Source of the DNA: Bog-473 sp963781955
GTDB taxonomy: Bacteria; Actinomycetota; Acidimicrobiia; Acidimicrobiales; RAAP-2
Reading direction: 5' to 3'
Assembly (NCBI GenBank): GCA_963781955.1
Contig: CAWAHU010000001.1
Location: forward strand, 806,001 to 870,000
DNA length: 64,000 nucleotides
The notes beneath the pieces are model-generated. The model was not told the DNA's origin. It made no database searches and worked only from the letters and a program-made list of their open reading frames with translations. Shown here in pieces: positions 27,450 through 36,184 of this stretch. Within the stretch, counting starts at the first letter, position 1. Each line of letters opens with the position of its first letter. A program made the position numbers and the translations under genes.

Positions 27450-29198
27450 ATGAGACGTCTCGTGGGCAAGAAGGCCGCAGCGATTGTCATCGTCGCAGCG
27501 CTGATCATTGGACTTTCTGGACCAGCCATTGCGTACGTCCTGGGCAATGGTTCCGGCTCCGGCTCGGGAGCCGGGAGCGTCGGATCCGGAAGCGGATTCA
27601 CGGTGAGCTCTCCCGGCCTGCAGGGTGGGCCGCTCACCATCAACCCCAACAACACGGATACGATTTGGTCCTCCATCTCCAACTTCACCGGGCTGCCCCT
27701 GACGCTGTACCAGATCCAGGTTGCGATCACCGGGGTCACGCCGAATGCAAACAGTCAGAATCCCGCGTTCCCTCCCTGCACCGCGAGTCAATTCGTGCTC
27801 TCGGCCCCGTCGACAAGCCCCTGGCAAGGGCTGACCGCGAACGGCCCGGTGGAGACCGGCCCGACGGCGATCTGGACACAGAACCTGCCCCTGACTGTTC
27901 CCAACGCGAGCTACGTGACAGATAGCCAAGGCACTACGTCGTCAGTCGTGAACGCAGTTCCGCCGGGCCTGAAGCTGGAATGGCTGAACCTGGGGCCATC
28001 GGTGATACAGAACAACTGCCTGGGCGCAACGGTGAACGTGACCGTGAGCGTGAATGGTCAGGGCAGCTCAGGGGGAGGCCCCTCGAACGCGGCGAGTTTC
28101 GTGGTCACCAAGTCGGCCTCTCCGTCCACCGTGTACGTTGGCGCCTCCACACCCATCACGTACACGTTGACGGCACAGAACAAAGGCGGGGACTCGGGCG
28201 ACGCCTTTATCTGGGACACGGTGCCGTCTGGCACCACGCTTGTGAGTGGCTCCAACAGCTGCCCGTCGTTGACGCCACCCACGACCTGCTCGACGTCGGT
28301 GGCCGGGTCCACGATCAACTGGACGATCGCTAACGTGCCCGCCGGGGGGTCAGTAGCGGTCACGTTCGAGGTGACCGCCAATCCCGCGGATTCGACCGGC
28401 ACCATTTCGAACACCGCCTACTGGAACGGACCGGGCTGTGCGTCATCGGTGTCGTGTCCCACCAACCCGACGACGACGAACGTCACGGCGCCAACACGGC
28501 TCTTGATCACAGCCTCATCCACGACGACGGTCTACGGTGGCGCCACTCCGGTGGTCACGCCGGAGTACACACCTTCCATCGTCGGCACGCTGGCGACCCC
28601 GCCGACATGCACTTCGACGGTCACGGCCACCACGGTCGTCGGCACCTACGCCGCTGCCAACACGTGCTCGGGAGCCTCCGACCCGGCGTACGTCATTACG
28701 TACGCGCCCGGCAAGGCCGTCGTCGACCCGGCCCCGTTGACGGTCACCGCGTCGAGCGGGCTTTTCCCGCAGGGCGGGACCCCACCCACCATCACCGCCG
28801 CGTTCTCGGGCTTCCAAAACGGTGAGAATCCCTCCTCGCTCACCACCCCGCCTACGTGCTCGACGACAGCGACCAGTGCGAGCACGCCGGGCCCGTACCC
28901 GACGACCTGCGCCGGCGCCGTCGATCCGAACTACACCATCAGCTACGTGCCAGGGAGCGTCACGGTGACCCCGGCCGCCACGCAACCGGCCACGTCACCG
29001 GCCACGACACCGCCCGCCACGTCACCGGCCACCACGACCTCTCCCACGGCGTCGGTGAGCACCAGCCCGGCGATCGCGTTCACTGGGGCACTGCTCTCCG
29101 AGGAGTGGCTGATCGGGATGGCGACGGTGTTGCTGGGATTCGCTCTGGTGGTCCTCGCCCGCTGGCGCCGGCGCACACCCAAGCAGGCAGCCAAGTAG
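27450..29198 (+). CDS. Modular exported protein with DUF11, MBG repeats and sorting tail
   Basis: 582 aa. The signal MRRLVGKKAAAIVIVAALIIGLSGPAIAYVLGNGSGSG and first ~190 residues match the protein at 23939. A DUF11 domain follows (SASPSTVYVGASTPITYTLTAQNKGG, ~205-320), then two MBG-type repeats (YGGATPVVTPEYT, APLTVTASSGLFPQGG). After these come a Thr/Pro/Ser stalk (ATSPATTPPATSPATT), the motif IAFTG, a helix (WLIGMATVLLGFALVVLA) and RWRRRTPKQAAK. IAFTG resembles the LAxTG motif of class E sortase substrates. It is the probable wall-linked member of the cluster; no sortase is encoded here. ATG 27450 matches the paralogue's start. Confidence 0.82.
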   Translation: MRRLVGKKAAAIVIVAALIIGLSGPAIAYVLGNGSGSGSGAGSVGSGSGFTVSSPGLQGGPLTINPNNTDTIWSSISNFTGLPLTLYQIQVAITGVTPNANSQNPAFPPCTASQFVLSAPSTSPWQGLTANGPVETGPTAIWTQNLPLTVPNASYVTDSQGTTSSVVNAVPPGLKLEWLNLGPSVIQNNCLGATVNVTVSVNGQGSSGGGPSNAASFVVTKSASPSTVYVGASTPITYTLTAQNKGGDSGDAFIWDTVPSGTTLVSGSNSCPSLTPPTTCSTSVAGSTINWTIANVPAGGSVAVTFEVTANPADSTGTISNTAYWNGPGCASSVSCPTNPTTTNVTAPTRLLITASSTTTVYGGATPVVTPEYTPSIVGTLATPPTCTSTVTATTVVGTYAAANTCSGASDPAYVITYAPGKAVVDPAPLTVTASSGLFPQGGTPPTITAAFSGFQNGENPSSLTTPPTCSTTATSASTPGPYPTTCAGAVDPNYTISYVPGSVTVTPAATQPATSPATTPPATSPATTTSPTASVSTSPAIAFTGALLSEEWLIGMATVLLGFALVVLARWRRRTPKQAAK

Positions 29199-29440
29199 GG
29201 CGTCATCGTGCGGAACGAACGGGCCCGGTGATGCCCAGCGCCCGGCTGGACGCCCTGCTCGACGCGTCGATCGATCCGTCGTCGGGCCGCAGAGTCAGGA
29301 CCCCTCGCAAGCGGGCCGAGGCGTCCAGCGGGCCCAAGGCCCGGATTTCGGTCGGGGTGTGTCGATGATGGCGCTTTCTCTCCTTTCCGCCACCCGGTGC
29401 ACGGGGTCGTCCATGCCCCGTGCCCCCACCCCGGCCGTCT
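29199..29440. other. Intergenic stretch, nothing recognised
   Basis: About 240 bases between the end of the exported-protein cluster and the small zinc-finger gene. No hairpin with a T-run, no RNA motif and no credible reading frame were seen. Confidence 0.5.
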
Positions 29441-29617
29441 CTACGTCTCTGGCAGATCGACGTCTTCCCACAGGATCGCAACACACAGGCGGGCGCATTC
29501 GTCGCAGATGTGAACGCCGTCCGGGCCGGCGATCACGTTGGAGACCTGGTCCTGCGACTTGGCGCAGAACGAGTACTTCACCTTGGCGGGCACCGACGTC
29601 AAGGCTACGCGAACCAC
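29441..29617 (-). CDS. Orphan ClpX-type zinc-finger peptide, first Cys missing
   Basis: About 58 aa from GTG 29617 (GTG 29593 is also possible). KVKYSFCAKSQDQVSNVIAGPDGVHICDECARLC aligns with the N-terminal C4 zinc finger of ClpX, in which C-S-F-C is followed by I-C-D-E-C. The first Cys is Tyr here, leaving three of four ligands. The ATPase part of ClpX is absent: the frame stops after DVDLPET. It may be a relic of a ClpX-like gene or a small adaptor. No ribosome site is evident. Confidence 0.5.
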   Translation of the reverse strand: MVRVALTSVPAKVKYSFCAKSQDQVSNVIAGPDGVHICDECARLCVAILWEDVDLPET

Positions 29618-29688
29618 CCCGCCGTAGCGCGGCCGTGACGGGTCCTCCGCCCTAGGGCCCAACTGCCGGATGGCACCTCCGTCTGGGG

Positions 29689-30753
29689 CTACCCGAGTGC
29701 CACGACACCGCGGGGCAGAACCAGCGGAAGGTCGTTGTACGTCACAATGCCGGGCGCGGCGGCCACGACCGCCGGGATCGCGTTTATCGGAGGCATCGCA
29801 GTCATGATGTGTCCGAGCACCATGAAGTCCTCCATCGTCTGGGCCTCGAAGTCGGGCGGCGGGAGAAATCCGATGTTTGCCGTCACCGTGGGCCGCCCAT
29901 CGATTCGAATCACCCAACCGTCTTGGTCGATCCTCCAGTCGGGCTCGAGCGTCTGACCCTTTCGCCACCGGACATTGAGCTCGACGAGAACCTTGTCACC
30001 GACACTACCCTTCCAACTCGCCGCCACACCGGCGACGCATCCTGCTGCGATGGTCCACGACCCGAGATCGAGATCGGCCGTGGTCTGCGCGTACTCGGCC
30101 TCGCAGCGCACGTCATCGAGCTCGACTCCGAGCGCGTCGGCCACCATCCCGACGGCCTCGGCGAAAACCGCCGTGCCCCGTGCTGTCATCGCCTGAAGAT
30201 CGGGATGGTCGATCGGCTTGCCGAAGCCCACTGGCATCTCGGTTGCCGGTGAATCGTAGAACGTCGTATCGGCGGCTTCGTTGACCGTGACCTTGTCAAC
30301 CCGGTCGCAGACACTTGCCGACACGATGGCCAACAACTCGGCAAACCCTGGGCTGATGCCCGTGCCAAACATGGTCGAGTTGCCGCGCCGGCACGCTTCA
30401 GCGATCCGATCACGATCGGGACCCAGGTTATGGCCGGTGATGAACGCCGCCGTCGCAACGACGTTCACGCCTGCCGACAGGATTCGCTCCAGTTCGGCGG
30501 CGTCAAGCCACATCGGGTTGTAGACCACACAGTCGGGTTTCAGTCCGAGCAACGCGTCGACATCGTTGGTGGCGACTATGCCCAGCCGGTCGATTCCACA
30601 CAGCTCTCCGACGTCGCGGCCGACCTTCTCCGGCGACCAGGCGTAGCAACCGACGAGCTCGAGCGTTGGGTTGGCAGCAATCGCCAGCACTGAGCTCTTG
30701 CCGACATTTCCCGTCGTCCACTGGACGACCCGATAGCGCGGTGTGTTGGGCAT
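29689..30753 (-). CDS. DapB-like NAD(P)-dependent amine dehydrogenase / dihydrodipicolinate reductase homologue
   Basis: 354 aa. RVVQWTTGNVGKSSVLAIAANP is a Rossmann start (G-x-V-G-K), and TGISPGFAELLAIVSASVCDRVDKVTVNEAADTTFYDSP is characteristic of the actinobacterial proteins labelled dihydrodipicolinate-reductase-like, related to 2,4-diaminopentanoate dehydrogenase. They are not the lysine-pathway DapB. The substrate is unknown. ATG 30753 matches the usual family start; an upstream in-frame ATG (30825) adds 24 untypical residues. It stands alone between accessory genes. Confidence 0.83.
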   Translation of the reverse strand: MPNTPRYRVVQWTTGNVGKSSVLAIAANPTLELVGCYAWSPEKVGRDVGELCGIDRLGIVATNDVDALLGLKPDCVVYNPMWLDAAELERILSAGVNVVATAAFITGHNLGPDRDRIAEACRRGNSTMFGTGISPGFAELLAIVSASVCDRVDKVTVNEAADTTFYDSPATEMPVGFGKPIDHPDLQAMTARGTAVFAEAVGMVADALGVELDDVRCEAEYAQTTADLDLGSWTIAAGCVAGVAASWKGSVGDKVLVELNVRWRKGQTLEPDWRIDQDGWVIRIDGRPTVTANIGFLPPPDFEAQTMEDFMVLGHIMTAMPPINAIPAVVAAAPGIVTYNDLPLVLPRGVVALG

Positions 30754-31178
30754 TTGGGCACCATAGCGTTCGCCCGATCGACGGACCACGTCCTTCGTGT
30801 GCCCGTAATCGATCGCCGTGGCCATCAGTCTGGGCGACGCGTCATCGCGTGCGACCAGGTTCGGAGTCAGGGAGTCCGAGTGATCCGCCGGTAGAGGAGT
30901 CGCAATGATCCATTCGTTGCAGATGGGAGAGAGGGGCCACGCTCTGCGAGCGAGGCCAAGCGCCGCGCCGACCATTCGCCTCGAACTCCGCGCTGGTCGA
31001 CGTTCAGTTGCGAGAGATACGAGCCGGAGGGGTCTGGCGCTTCGCCCGCCACGAAGACCAGCCTCAGAGCGATGCCCCTTCGAACGAGCGCAGGCAGTCA
31101 TGGTCCTGGTCCCTACCGGCGAAAGGAGGCCGCCCCGTCGCACGTGCACTCGGTCATGCCTGAGGGCAATATGAGTGC
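30754..31178. other. Intergenic stretch, nothing recognised
   Basis: About 425 bases between two divergently transcribed genes. Frames here are Arg-rich and look accidental. Promoters for both flanking genes must lie within, but none stands out. Confidence 0.45.
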
Positions 31179-32120
31179 GTGTCAGCCGGGTTGGTTCCAT
31201 TGAGCGCGCGAAGCCTCATCGAGCGGTTGGCCCGGTGGGCGACGCAACGCAGCGATGTTCAGGCACTGATGCTGGTCGGCTCCCAAGCCCGAAAGGATCA
31301 CCCGGCCGATGCCTTCTCCGACATCGATATGGTGCTGACCGTCGATGATCCGGACGTGTTCTTAGGCCATGACGAATGGCTCGGCGAAATCGGCTCTGTC
31401 ATTGCCGACGTCGTCGAGTCCACGGCGTTCGGGGGCATGTCGGAGCGTCGGGTGCTCTTCGCGTCCGGGCAAGACGTTGACTTCAGCATCGTACCGAGTG
31501 ACATGATGCGGCTCCTCGGGGATTTCAAGGACCTTGGGGAGGTGCGTCAACTGTTCGGTCGTGGTGTGCGTCTTCTCGTCGACAAGGTTGGGATCGCCGA
31601 GGACATCGCGACGATCGCGCCACCCGAACCGGGAGATGGGCTTCTCTCTGAGAGCGAGTACCAGGCGCTTGCGAACGGGTTCTGGTATCACGTGATCGCG
31701 GCGACTCGGAAGTGGCGTCGCGGCGAGCTCTGGGTCGCAATGGCCTGGTGCGAGGCGCGTCTCACCGCTTCGACAATCGAATTGGCCCGCTGGTGGTCGC
31801 AGCTCCATCGGCCTTCGACGGACGTCTGGCACGGGGCACGGTTCATCGAGGAGTGGCTTGATCCGTCCATCATGAGTGACTTGGCGGAGACTCGTACGGG
31901 ATTTGGATCAACGGAAATCAGTCTCAGCCTTCGACGTCTGGCCGAGCTGTTTCGAAACCTCGAGGCGGACTGTCGCGACATGTGTGGGTATGCGCCCGGT
32001 GTCGACGAAGCCGCGGTGTGGCGTCTGTTTGAGGGTCTCTTGACGACCTCCGAATCCGATGGCGACGTAGGCGGAGCGAACGCCCCAAAGCCGCCGGCTC
32101 TTCCTCCGACGCCGAGGTGA
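31179..32120 (+). CDS. Aminoglycoside 6-adenylyltransferase-like protein
   Basis: 313 aa. The nucleotidyltransferase core is visible as LMLVGSQARKDHPADAFSDIDMVLTVDD (G-S-x-A-R ... S-D-x-D, residues ~29-56) and QDVDFSIVPSD, the second Asp motif. The C-terminal half (ANGFWYHVIAATRKWRRGELWVAMAWCEARL) matches the ANT(6)/AadK family, which adenylates streptomycin. Chromosomal actinobacterial homologues are often distant, so resistance is not proven. GTG 31179 is the first in-frame start, with no strong ribosome site. Placement in the accessory region fits a transferred gene. Confidence 0.8.
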   Translation: MSAGLVPLSARSLIERLARWATQRSDVQALMLVGSQARKDHPADAFSDIDMVLTVDDPDVFLGHDEWLGEIGSVIADVVESTAFGGMSERRVLFASGQDVDFSIVPSDMMRLLGDFKDLGEVRQLFGRGVRLLVDKVGIAEDIATIAPPEPGDGLLSESEYQALANGFWYHVIAATRKWRRGELWVAMAWCEARLTASTIELARWWSQLHRPSTDVWHGARFIEEWLDPSIMSDLAETRTGFGSTEISLSLRRLAELFRNLEADCRDMCGYAPGVDEAAVWRLFEGLLTTSESDGDVGGANAPKPPALPPTPR

Positions 32121-32276
32121 TCGCACGAGCCACAACGCAAGCGCGCTCTCGCCATACCGCTCCGGTCTGCAGTTCTCGCGCCTCGCTACGGACTAACCGC
32201 AGGGCCTGCACCAAGTCTCAAGCAGTCACTTTGGGGCTACGTCGACGGTTGGCGCGGGCCGCGCCACCTCCAGCGC

Positions 32277-32522
32277 TTACCGAGCCCAGCGAATCTCGAG
32301 AGAATGCCGAGTTCCATCGAGGACGGTGGCGACCACTTCGTTGATCACCGTTCGCAGGGCAGGTGACGCATCGCCCTTCGCCAGCCCGGCGTGGACCGTG
32401 ACGAAGAGGATGTTGCCCCAGCCACTGCGTACGTCCACCTGGGTGACCAGCCGGAACCCGGCACCAGAGAGCGCCTCGGTCAGGGCGGCCTCGATGGCCC
32501 TGGAAAGGTCCGCTCTAGTCAT
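32277..32522 (-). CDS. Hypothetical protein, 81 aa
   Basis: Starts MTRADLSRAIEAALTEALSGAGFRL and ends RHSLEIRWAR. Alternation of hydrophobic and charged residues suggests a small alpha-beta fold. No family is recognised. It is divergent from the histidine kinase, with about 180 bases between. No ribosome site is visible, so the start is uncertain; longer in-frame starts exist up to 32627. Confidence 0.45.
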   Translation of the reverse strand: MTRADLSRAIEAALTEALSGAGFRLVTQVDVRSGWGNILFVTVHAGLAKGDASPALRTVINEVVATVLDGTRHSLEIRWAR

Positions 32523-32704
32523 GGGAGTGCAACCGTGGCTGGTTGCGCGACCCTTGCACAGTGCCAAAGGTCCCACTCTCTTCCATGGTGAACAGGGGTG
32601 ATGCCTCACCATTGTCCGCTGTGCCATCTGCCCCTATGCTGGAGGAAGACCTTCGACCTGACCGGCAACGGCAGCTACCGGCCACCTCCCAGATCTGATC
32701 ACGC

Positions 32705-33856
32705 ATGACGGAGGAAGCCGTGTCAGTTCACGCAATGGACGACCCGTCGACACTGCGGCGGGTACTCGACGCTGTGTTGCTCATCGAAGCGGACCTGGAG
32801 CTTCCGGTTCTGTTGCGACACGTCACCGAGGAAGCGTGTGCCATGACTGGTGCCCGCTATGGCGCGCTCGGAGTGCTCGACGAGAGCCGGACCCACCTGG
32901 GCGAGTTCATCACGGTCGGCCTCGAAGCGGACCAGGAGGAGGAGCTCGGAGCGCGACCCACGGGGCGAGGGGTCCTGGGTCTCTTGGTGGCCGAACCCGA
33001 GCCACTTCGCCTATCTGATCTCTCTTCCCACGAGGAGAGCTTCGGGTTCCCCGATGGCCATCCCCCCATGACTTCCTTCCTCGGGGTGCCCATCAAAGTG
33101 GCCGACGAGATCTTCGGCAACCTGTACCTGACGGACAAGGTCGGATGGAACGAGTTCACCCGTGACGACGAATGTCTCGTGACGTCCCTCGCCACGGCAG
33201 CAGGCATCGCCATCGGGAACGCTCGACTGCATCGGCTGGTGCGAGAACGTGCCGTGTCCGACGACAGAGAACGGGTGGCGCGCGACCTGCACGACACAGT
33301 CATCCAAACGCTCTATGGTGCGGGTCTCTCGCTCCATGGGATTGCCGGTGCCGCCCAGGCGACCGATGTCTCGGAACAGGTGATCGCGGTGGCTGCGACC
33401 ATTGATGATGCGATGCTCCAGCTCCGCTCCACCATCTACGAACTGGGCCTGTGCGGTGACGAACTTGGCATCCGGGCTCGGATCATCTCGCTTCTGCGCC
33501 AACTGACCATCGTCGCCGGCTTCGAAGTGAGCAGTTCTTTTCGCGGACCGGTTGACTCGGTCATCTCGGACGCCATCGCAGAACACGTCATCGCCACGGT
33601 CCGAGAGGCGGTTACCAACGTCGGTCGCCACGCTCGGGCCACCCAGGCCAGCGTCCGGCTCAGCGTGGCAAGCGACGAGTGCCTGCTGCAGGTCACCGAC
33701 AACGGACGCGGATTGGGGTTGCGTGCAAGCACCGGGAAAGGATTGGGGCTGAACAACATGCGTCGGCGGGCCGAGAAGCTCCATGGCCGTTTCGAGGTGA
33801 GGAGCCAAACGGGAGGAACGGCGCTCACGTGGCGGGTCCCGCTTTTGAGCACCTGA
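32705..33856 (+). CDS. GAF-domain sensor histidine kinase, NarL/DevS type
   Basis: 383 aa. One GAF domain (residues ~25-180, with GARYGALGVLDES and FLGVPIKVADEIFGNLYLTDK) is followed by the HisKA_3 phospho-acceptor box RVARDLHDTVIQTLYGAGL and an HATPase_c domain (REAVTNVGRHARA for the N box, DNGRGL and GKGLGLNNMRRRAE for the G boxes). This is the layout of the C-terminal part of DevS/DosT, with one GAF rather than two. No haem-ligand His could be assigned. No response regulator is adjacent, so its partner lies elsewhere. It has no membrane segment and so senses a cytoplasmic signal. Confidence 0.9.
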   Translation: MTEEAVSVHAMDDPSTLRRVLDAVLLIEADLELPVLLRHVTEEACAMTGARYGALGVLDESRTHLGEFITVGLEADQEEELGARPTGRGVLGLLVAEPEPLRLSDLSSHEESFGFPDGHPPMTSFLGVPIKVADEIFGNLYLTDKVGWNEFTRDDECLVTSLATAAGIAIGNARLHRLVRERAVSDDRERVARDLHDTVIQTLYGAGLSLHGIAGAAQATDVSEQVIAVAATIDDAMLQLRSTIYELGLCGDELGIRARIISLLRQLTIVAGFEVSSSFRGPVDSVISDAIAEHVIATVREAVTNVGRHARATQASVRLSVASDECLLQVTDNGRGLGLRASTGKGLGLNNMRRRAEKLHGRFEVRSQTGGTALTWRVPLLST

Positions 33857-33930
33857 ACCGGTTCTCGCTCCATGGAGTATCCCCGGACGCCGGGTAAAGC
33901 TCGATACAAGCACTCTCAGGAGGAGGAACC

Positions 33931-34227
33931 GTGGCCGAATACATCCAGATCGTCGAGTACGAGTCGGACGACATCGACGCAGTCATAAGGGCTGCGAACA
34001 GCGTGCCCGTTCCTGGCGATGTACCGAGGCCGACCTCGGTGATCGTCGTGCGTGATCGAGACCGTCCAGGGACGTACGCGACAATCCTCCGCTTCAACTC
34101 CTACGAAGACGCGATGCGCCACTCCGAGAGTGACGCCACTCATGAGCGCATCGCCAAGATCGGTCCTCTCATGAAGGGCGACAACCGCTATTACAACCTC
34201 GACGTGATTGACGAGACCAACCCATAG
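33931..34227 (+). CDS. Small conserved ferredoxin-fold-like protein
   Basis: 98 aa. GTYATILRFNSYEDAMRHSESDATHERIAKIGPLM recalls the core of small ABM-type stress proteins. Function unknown. The GTG has a very strong ribosome site (AGGAGGAGG, 5 bases). Its last 12 codons are repeated just after the stop (see the repeat at 34191). Confidence 0.7.
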   Translation: MAEYIQIVEYESDDIDAVIRAANSVPVPGDVPRPTSVIVVRDRDRPGTYATILRFNSYEDAMRHSESDATHERIAKIGPLMKGDNRYYNLDVIDETNP

Positions 34228-34268
34228 CCTCTTACGACCTCGACGTGATCGACGAGACCAACCCATAG
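34191..34268 (+). repeat. 37-bp tandem repeat covering a gene's 3' end
   Basis: 34191-34227 and 34232-34268 agree at 35 of 37 bases. Both would encode Y-x-L-D-V-I-D-E-T-N-P-stop, and both changes are third-position or conservative. The second copy has no gene body. Confidence 0.85.
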
Positions 34269-34328
34269 CACTGCACTCGACAGGGAGGCACGAGCATCGC
34301 GTGTCTCTCAGCCATATCCTGCTACGTC

Positions 34329-35069
34329 GTGACGGACGGGCCGAAGCTGACTCCCGAGGTATTTGACGAAGTATTCGACAAAGCGGCACAGAGCCATTGG
34401 ATCCACTCCATCTTTGCCGAAGACCTGCCTGACGAAATAGATCCGTTTTCGTTCATCACACTGTCCGGCTTAGAGGACATCGTGGCTTGGTTGGACGTGT
34501 CGCCGGGGTCACTGTTGGTCGATCTGGCGTGCGGACGGGGCGGTCCGGGGCTCTGGCTCGCTCGACGCACTGGGGCCGAGCTCGTCGGGGTGGACTTCTC
34601 CGCGGTGGGTATTGAGCACGCTCAGCAGCGGGCCAAGAACCTTGCGCACGACTTGACCACCAGGTACTTCGTGGCCGACGCGGCCTCGACCGGACTGCCC
34701 GATGGCGGAGCTGACGGGTTGGTGTGTGTAGACGCAATCCAACTGATGACACACCGGGGAGATGTGATGCGAGAAGTGCGCCGAGTGCTCAAGCCTGGAG
34801 CGAGAGCGGCGTTCACTACTTGGGAAGAGCCCGACCGGCTCGCCGACCTGGCAGGGCTATTCGAGAAGGTTGGACTCGAGACCGTCCTCGTCGAGGAGCG
34901 ATCAGAGTGGCTCGAGCGAGAACGCACGATCTTCGAACGGGCGCAGCTCGAGTCCGCCGCGCACGACGATCCGGGACTCAAGGGCCTGGCGGAGGAGGCC
35001 GAGCGGGTACTCCCGGTACTCGATCGTGCTCGCCGTGTGCTCGGCATTGCGAAGCGACCTGTTGGATGA
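34329..35069 (+). CDS. SAM-dependent methyltransferase
   Basis: 246 aa class I methyltransferase. Motif I is LLVDLACGRGGPGLWLA (residues ~62-78), followed by ELVGVDFS (motif II acidic end) and DGLVCVDAIQLMTHRGDVMREVRRVLKPGARAAFTTWE (motifs III/IV). These resemble ubiquinone/sterol-type C- or O-methyltransferases; the substrate is unknown. The start is GTG 34329. The gene sits between two damaged loci. Confidence 0.83.
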   Translation: MTDGPKLTPEVFDEVFDKAAQSHWIHSIFAEDLPDEIDPFSFITLSGLEDIVAWLDVSPGSLLVDLACGRGGPGLWLARRTGAELVGVDFSAVGIEHAQQRAKNLAHDLTTRYFVADAASTGLPDGGADGLVCVDAIQLMTHRGDVMREVRRVLKPGARAAFTTWEEPDRLADLAGLFEKVGLETVLVEERSEWLERERTIFERAQLESAAHDDPGLKGLAEEAERVLPVLDRARRVLGIAKRPVG

Positions 35070-35217
35070 ATCCGTGGAACGTGTCTTCCCGGGCTCCGTT
35101 CGCCGGCAGTGGGGCACTCGAGTTCCAGCGGTCCGCCCCGCTTCGGGCGGGGTCGTATCGCGTCCCCGACTCGGCGGACTGGGCAGTCAAATCTATGACT
35201 CATGTTAGACATCGTGT

Positions 35218-35704
35218 ATGGCGAAGTCATCGACGCGGCTGGTGCTGATCTGTGGGCTTCCAGCCTCGGGCAAGTCGACACTCGCTCGTCAGCTTGCACC
35301 CAAAATCCCTGCCATAAGGTTGGATAAGGACGGGTGGGCGACTGAAACTGGGCGCCGATGTGTGGGACGAGGAGTTCCGAGTGCGTCTCGAACATCAGCT
35401 GTGGCTTCTTTCCCAGGATCTCCTCGCCCAGGGCCAGAGCGTGATTTTGGAGTGGGGCCACTGGGCGCGAGTTGAACGAGATGAGAAACGACTTGGGGCG
35501 CGAGCATTGGGGGTGGGAGTCGAACTGCACTACCTCGATGCGCCCTTGGAGGAGTTGATCGAGCGAGCTGAACGTCGCAATGCGTCAGGTGAGTGGACGG
35601 CCTCGCCTATGACACGGGCTCACTTTGAGAGGTGGGCAACGATTTTTCAACCTCCCGACGAGGAGGAGGTCCTGTTGTTCGACGAGCCCGTTGCCGAAGG
35701 TTGA
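35218..35704 (+). pseudogene. P-loop ATP-binding kinase-like protein, one frameshift
   Basis: The first part (MAKSSTRLVLICGLPASGKSTLARQLA) has a Walker A box. Skipping one base near 35344 continues as WATKLGADVWDEEFRVRLEHQLWLLSQDLLAQGQSVILEWGHW and on to a stop at 35704, giving about 161 aa. This matches small AAA_33/zeta-like nucleotide or antibiotic kinases (GLPASGKST ... D-K-D ... W-G). All motifs are intact, so an insertion error or a recent mutation are both possible. Confidence 0.75.
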
Positions 35705-35739
35705 TCTCGTCGAACTTGTCGCGCCCGCTATCAGCAGCG

Positions 35740-36149
35740 TCACTCGCACCCGGTTGGGGGCACCCCACCCGCCGCCGCCGCCGGCTCCCGAACTGCCGCA
35801 GCGCGGTCAGCCCTCGAGGTGCTCAGCGGAGACGGCTCGCCATGGTTCTCGGTGACGAACCCGGGCAGACCTTCCGTGACATGACATGTCTCGGTCAAGA
35901 AGTCGAGCGCATCGACGGTCGACCAGACCGGGTGCTCGTCGAGACCCGCTCTCGGGGCGTCGTCGGGGGGCCAGTAGACGGTGCCTCGACGAAGAAGTCC
36001 AAGTCGACATCGAGGAACGCTGCACGGCTGCGATGTGATGAACAACCGGCTCCACAACCACCTGCGGATTCGGCGCGCGCCTGTGACGCCGCGGGATCGG
36101 CAGCGATGGACTCGGACTTGGTGGCTGTCCACAGCCCGACAAAGAACAA
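35740..36149 (-). pseudogene. Remnant of a UPF0489 / peptide-arginase-like gene
   Basis: Minus-strand fragments AAFLDVDLDFFVE and, after a shift, VYWPPDDAPRAGLDEHPVWSTVDALDFLTETCHVTEGLPGFVTENHGE occur in the order seen in UPF0489-type proteins, whose start is a (F/V)LDIDLDFF acidic motif. At least one more shift follows and the end is missing. Identification rests on these short matches only. Confidence 0.35.
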
Positions 36150-36182
36150 TGCCCTGACCTGCGGGAAAACAGGTCAGGGCAT
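36149..36182 (-). terminator. Terminator of the tmRNA gene
   Basis: A perfect 13-bp stem (ATGCCCTGACCTG on either side of an 8-base loop) starts 2 bases after the mature 3' end of tmRNA. On the minus strand it is followed by TTGTTCTTTG, a weak T-run. Confidence 0.85.
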
Positions 36183-36184
36183 CG

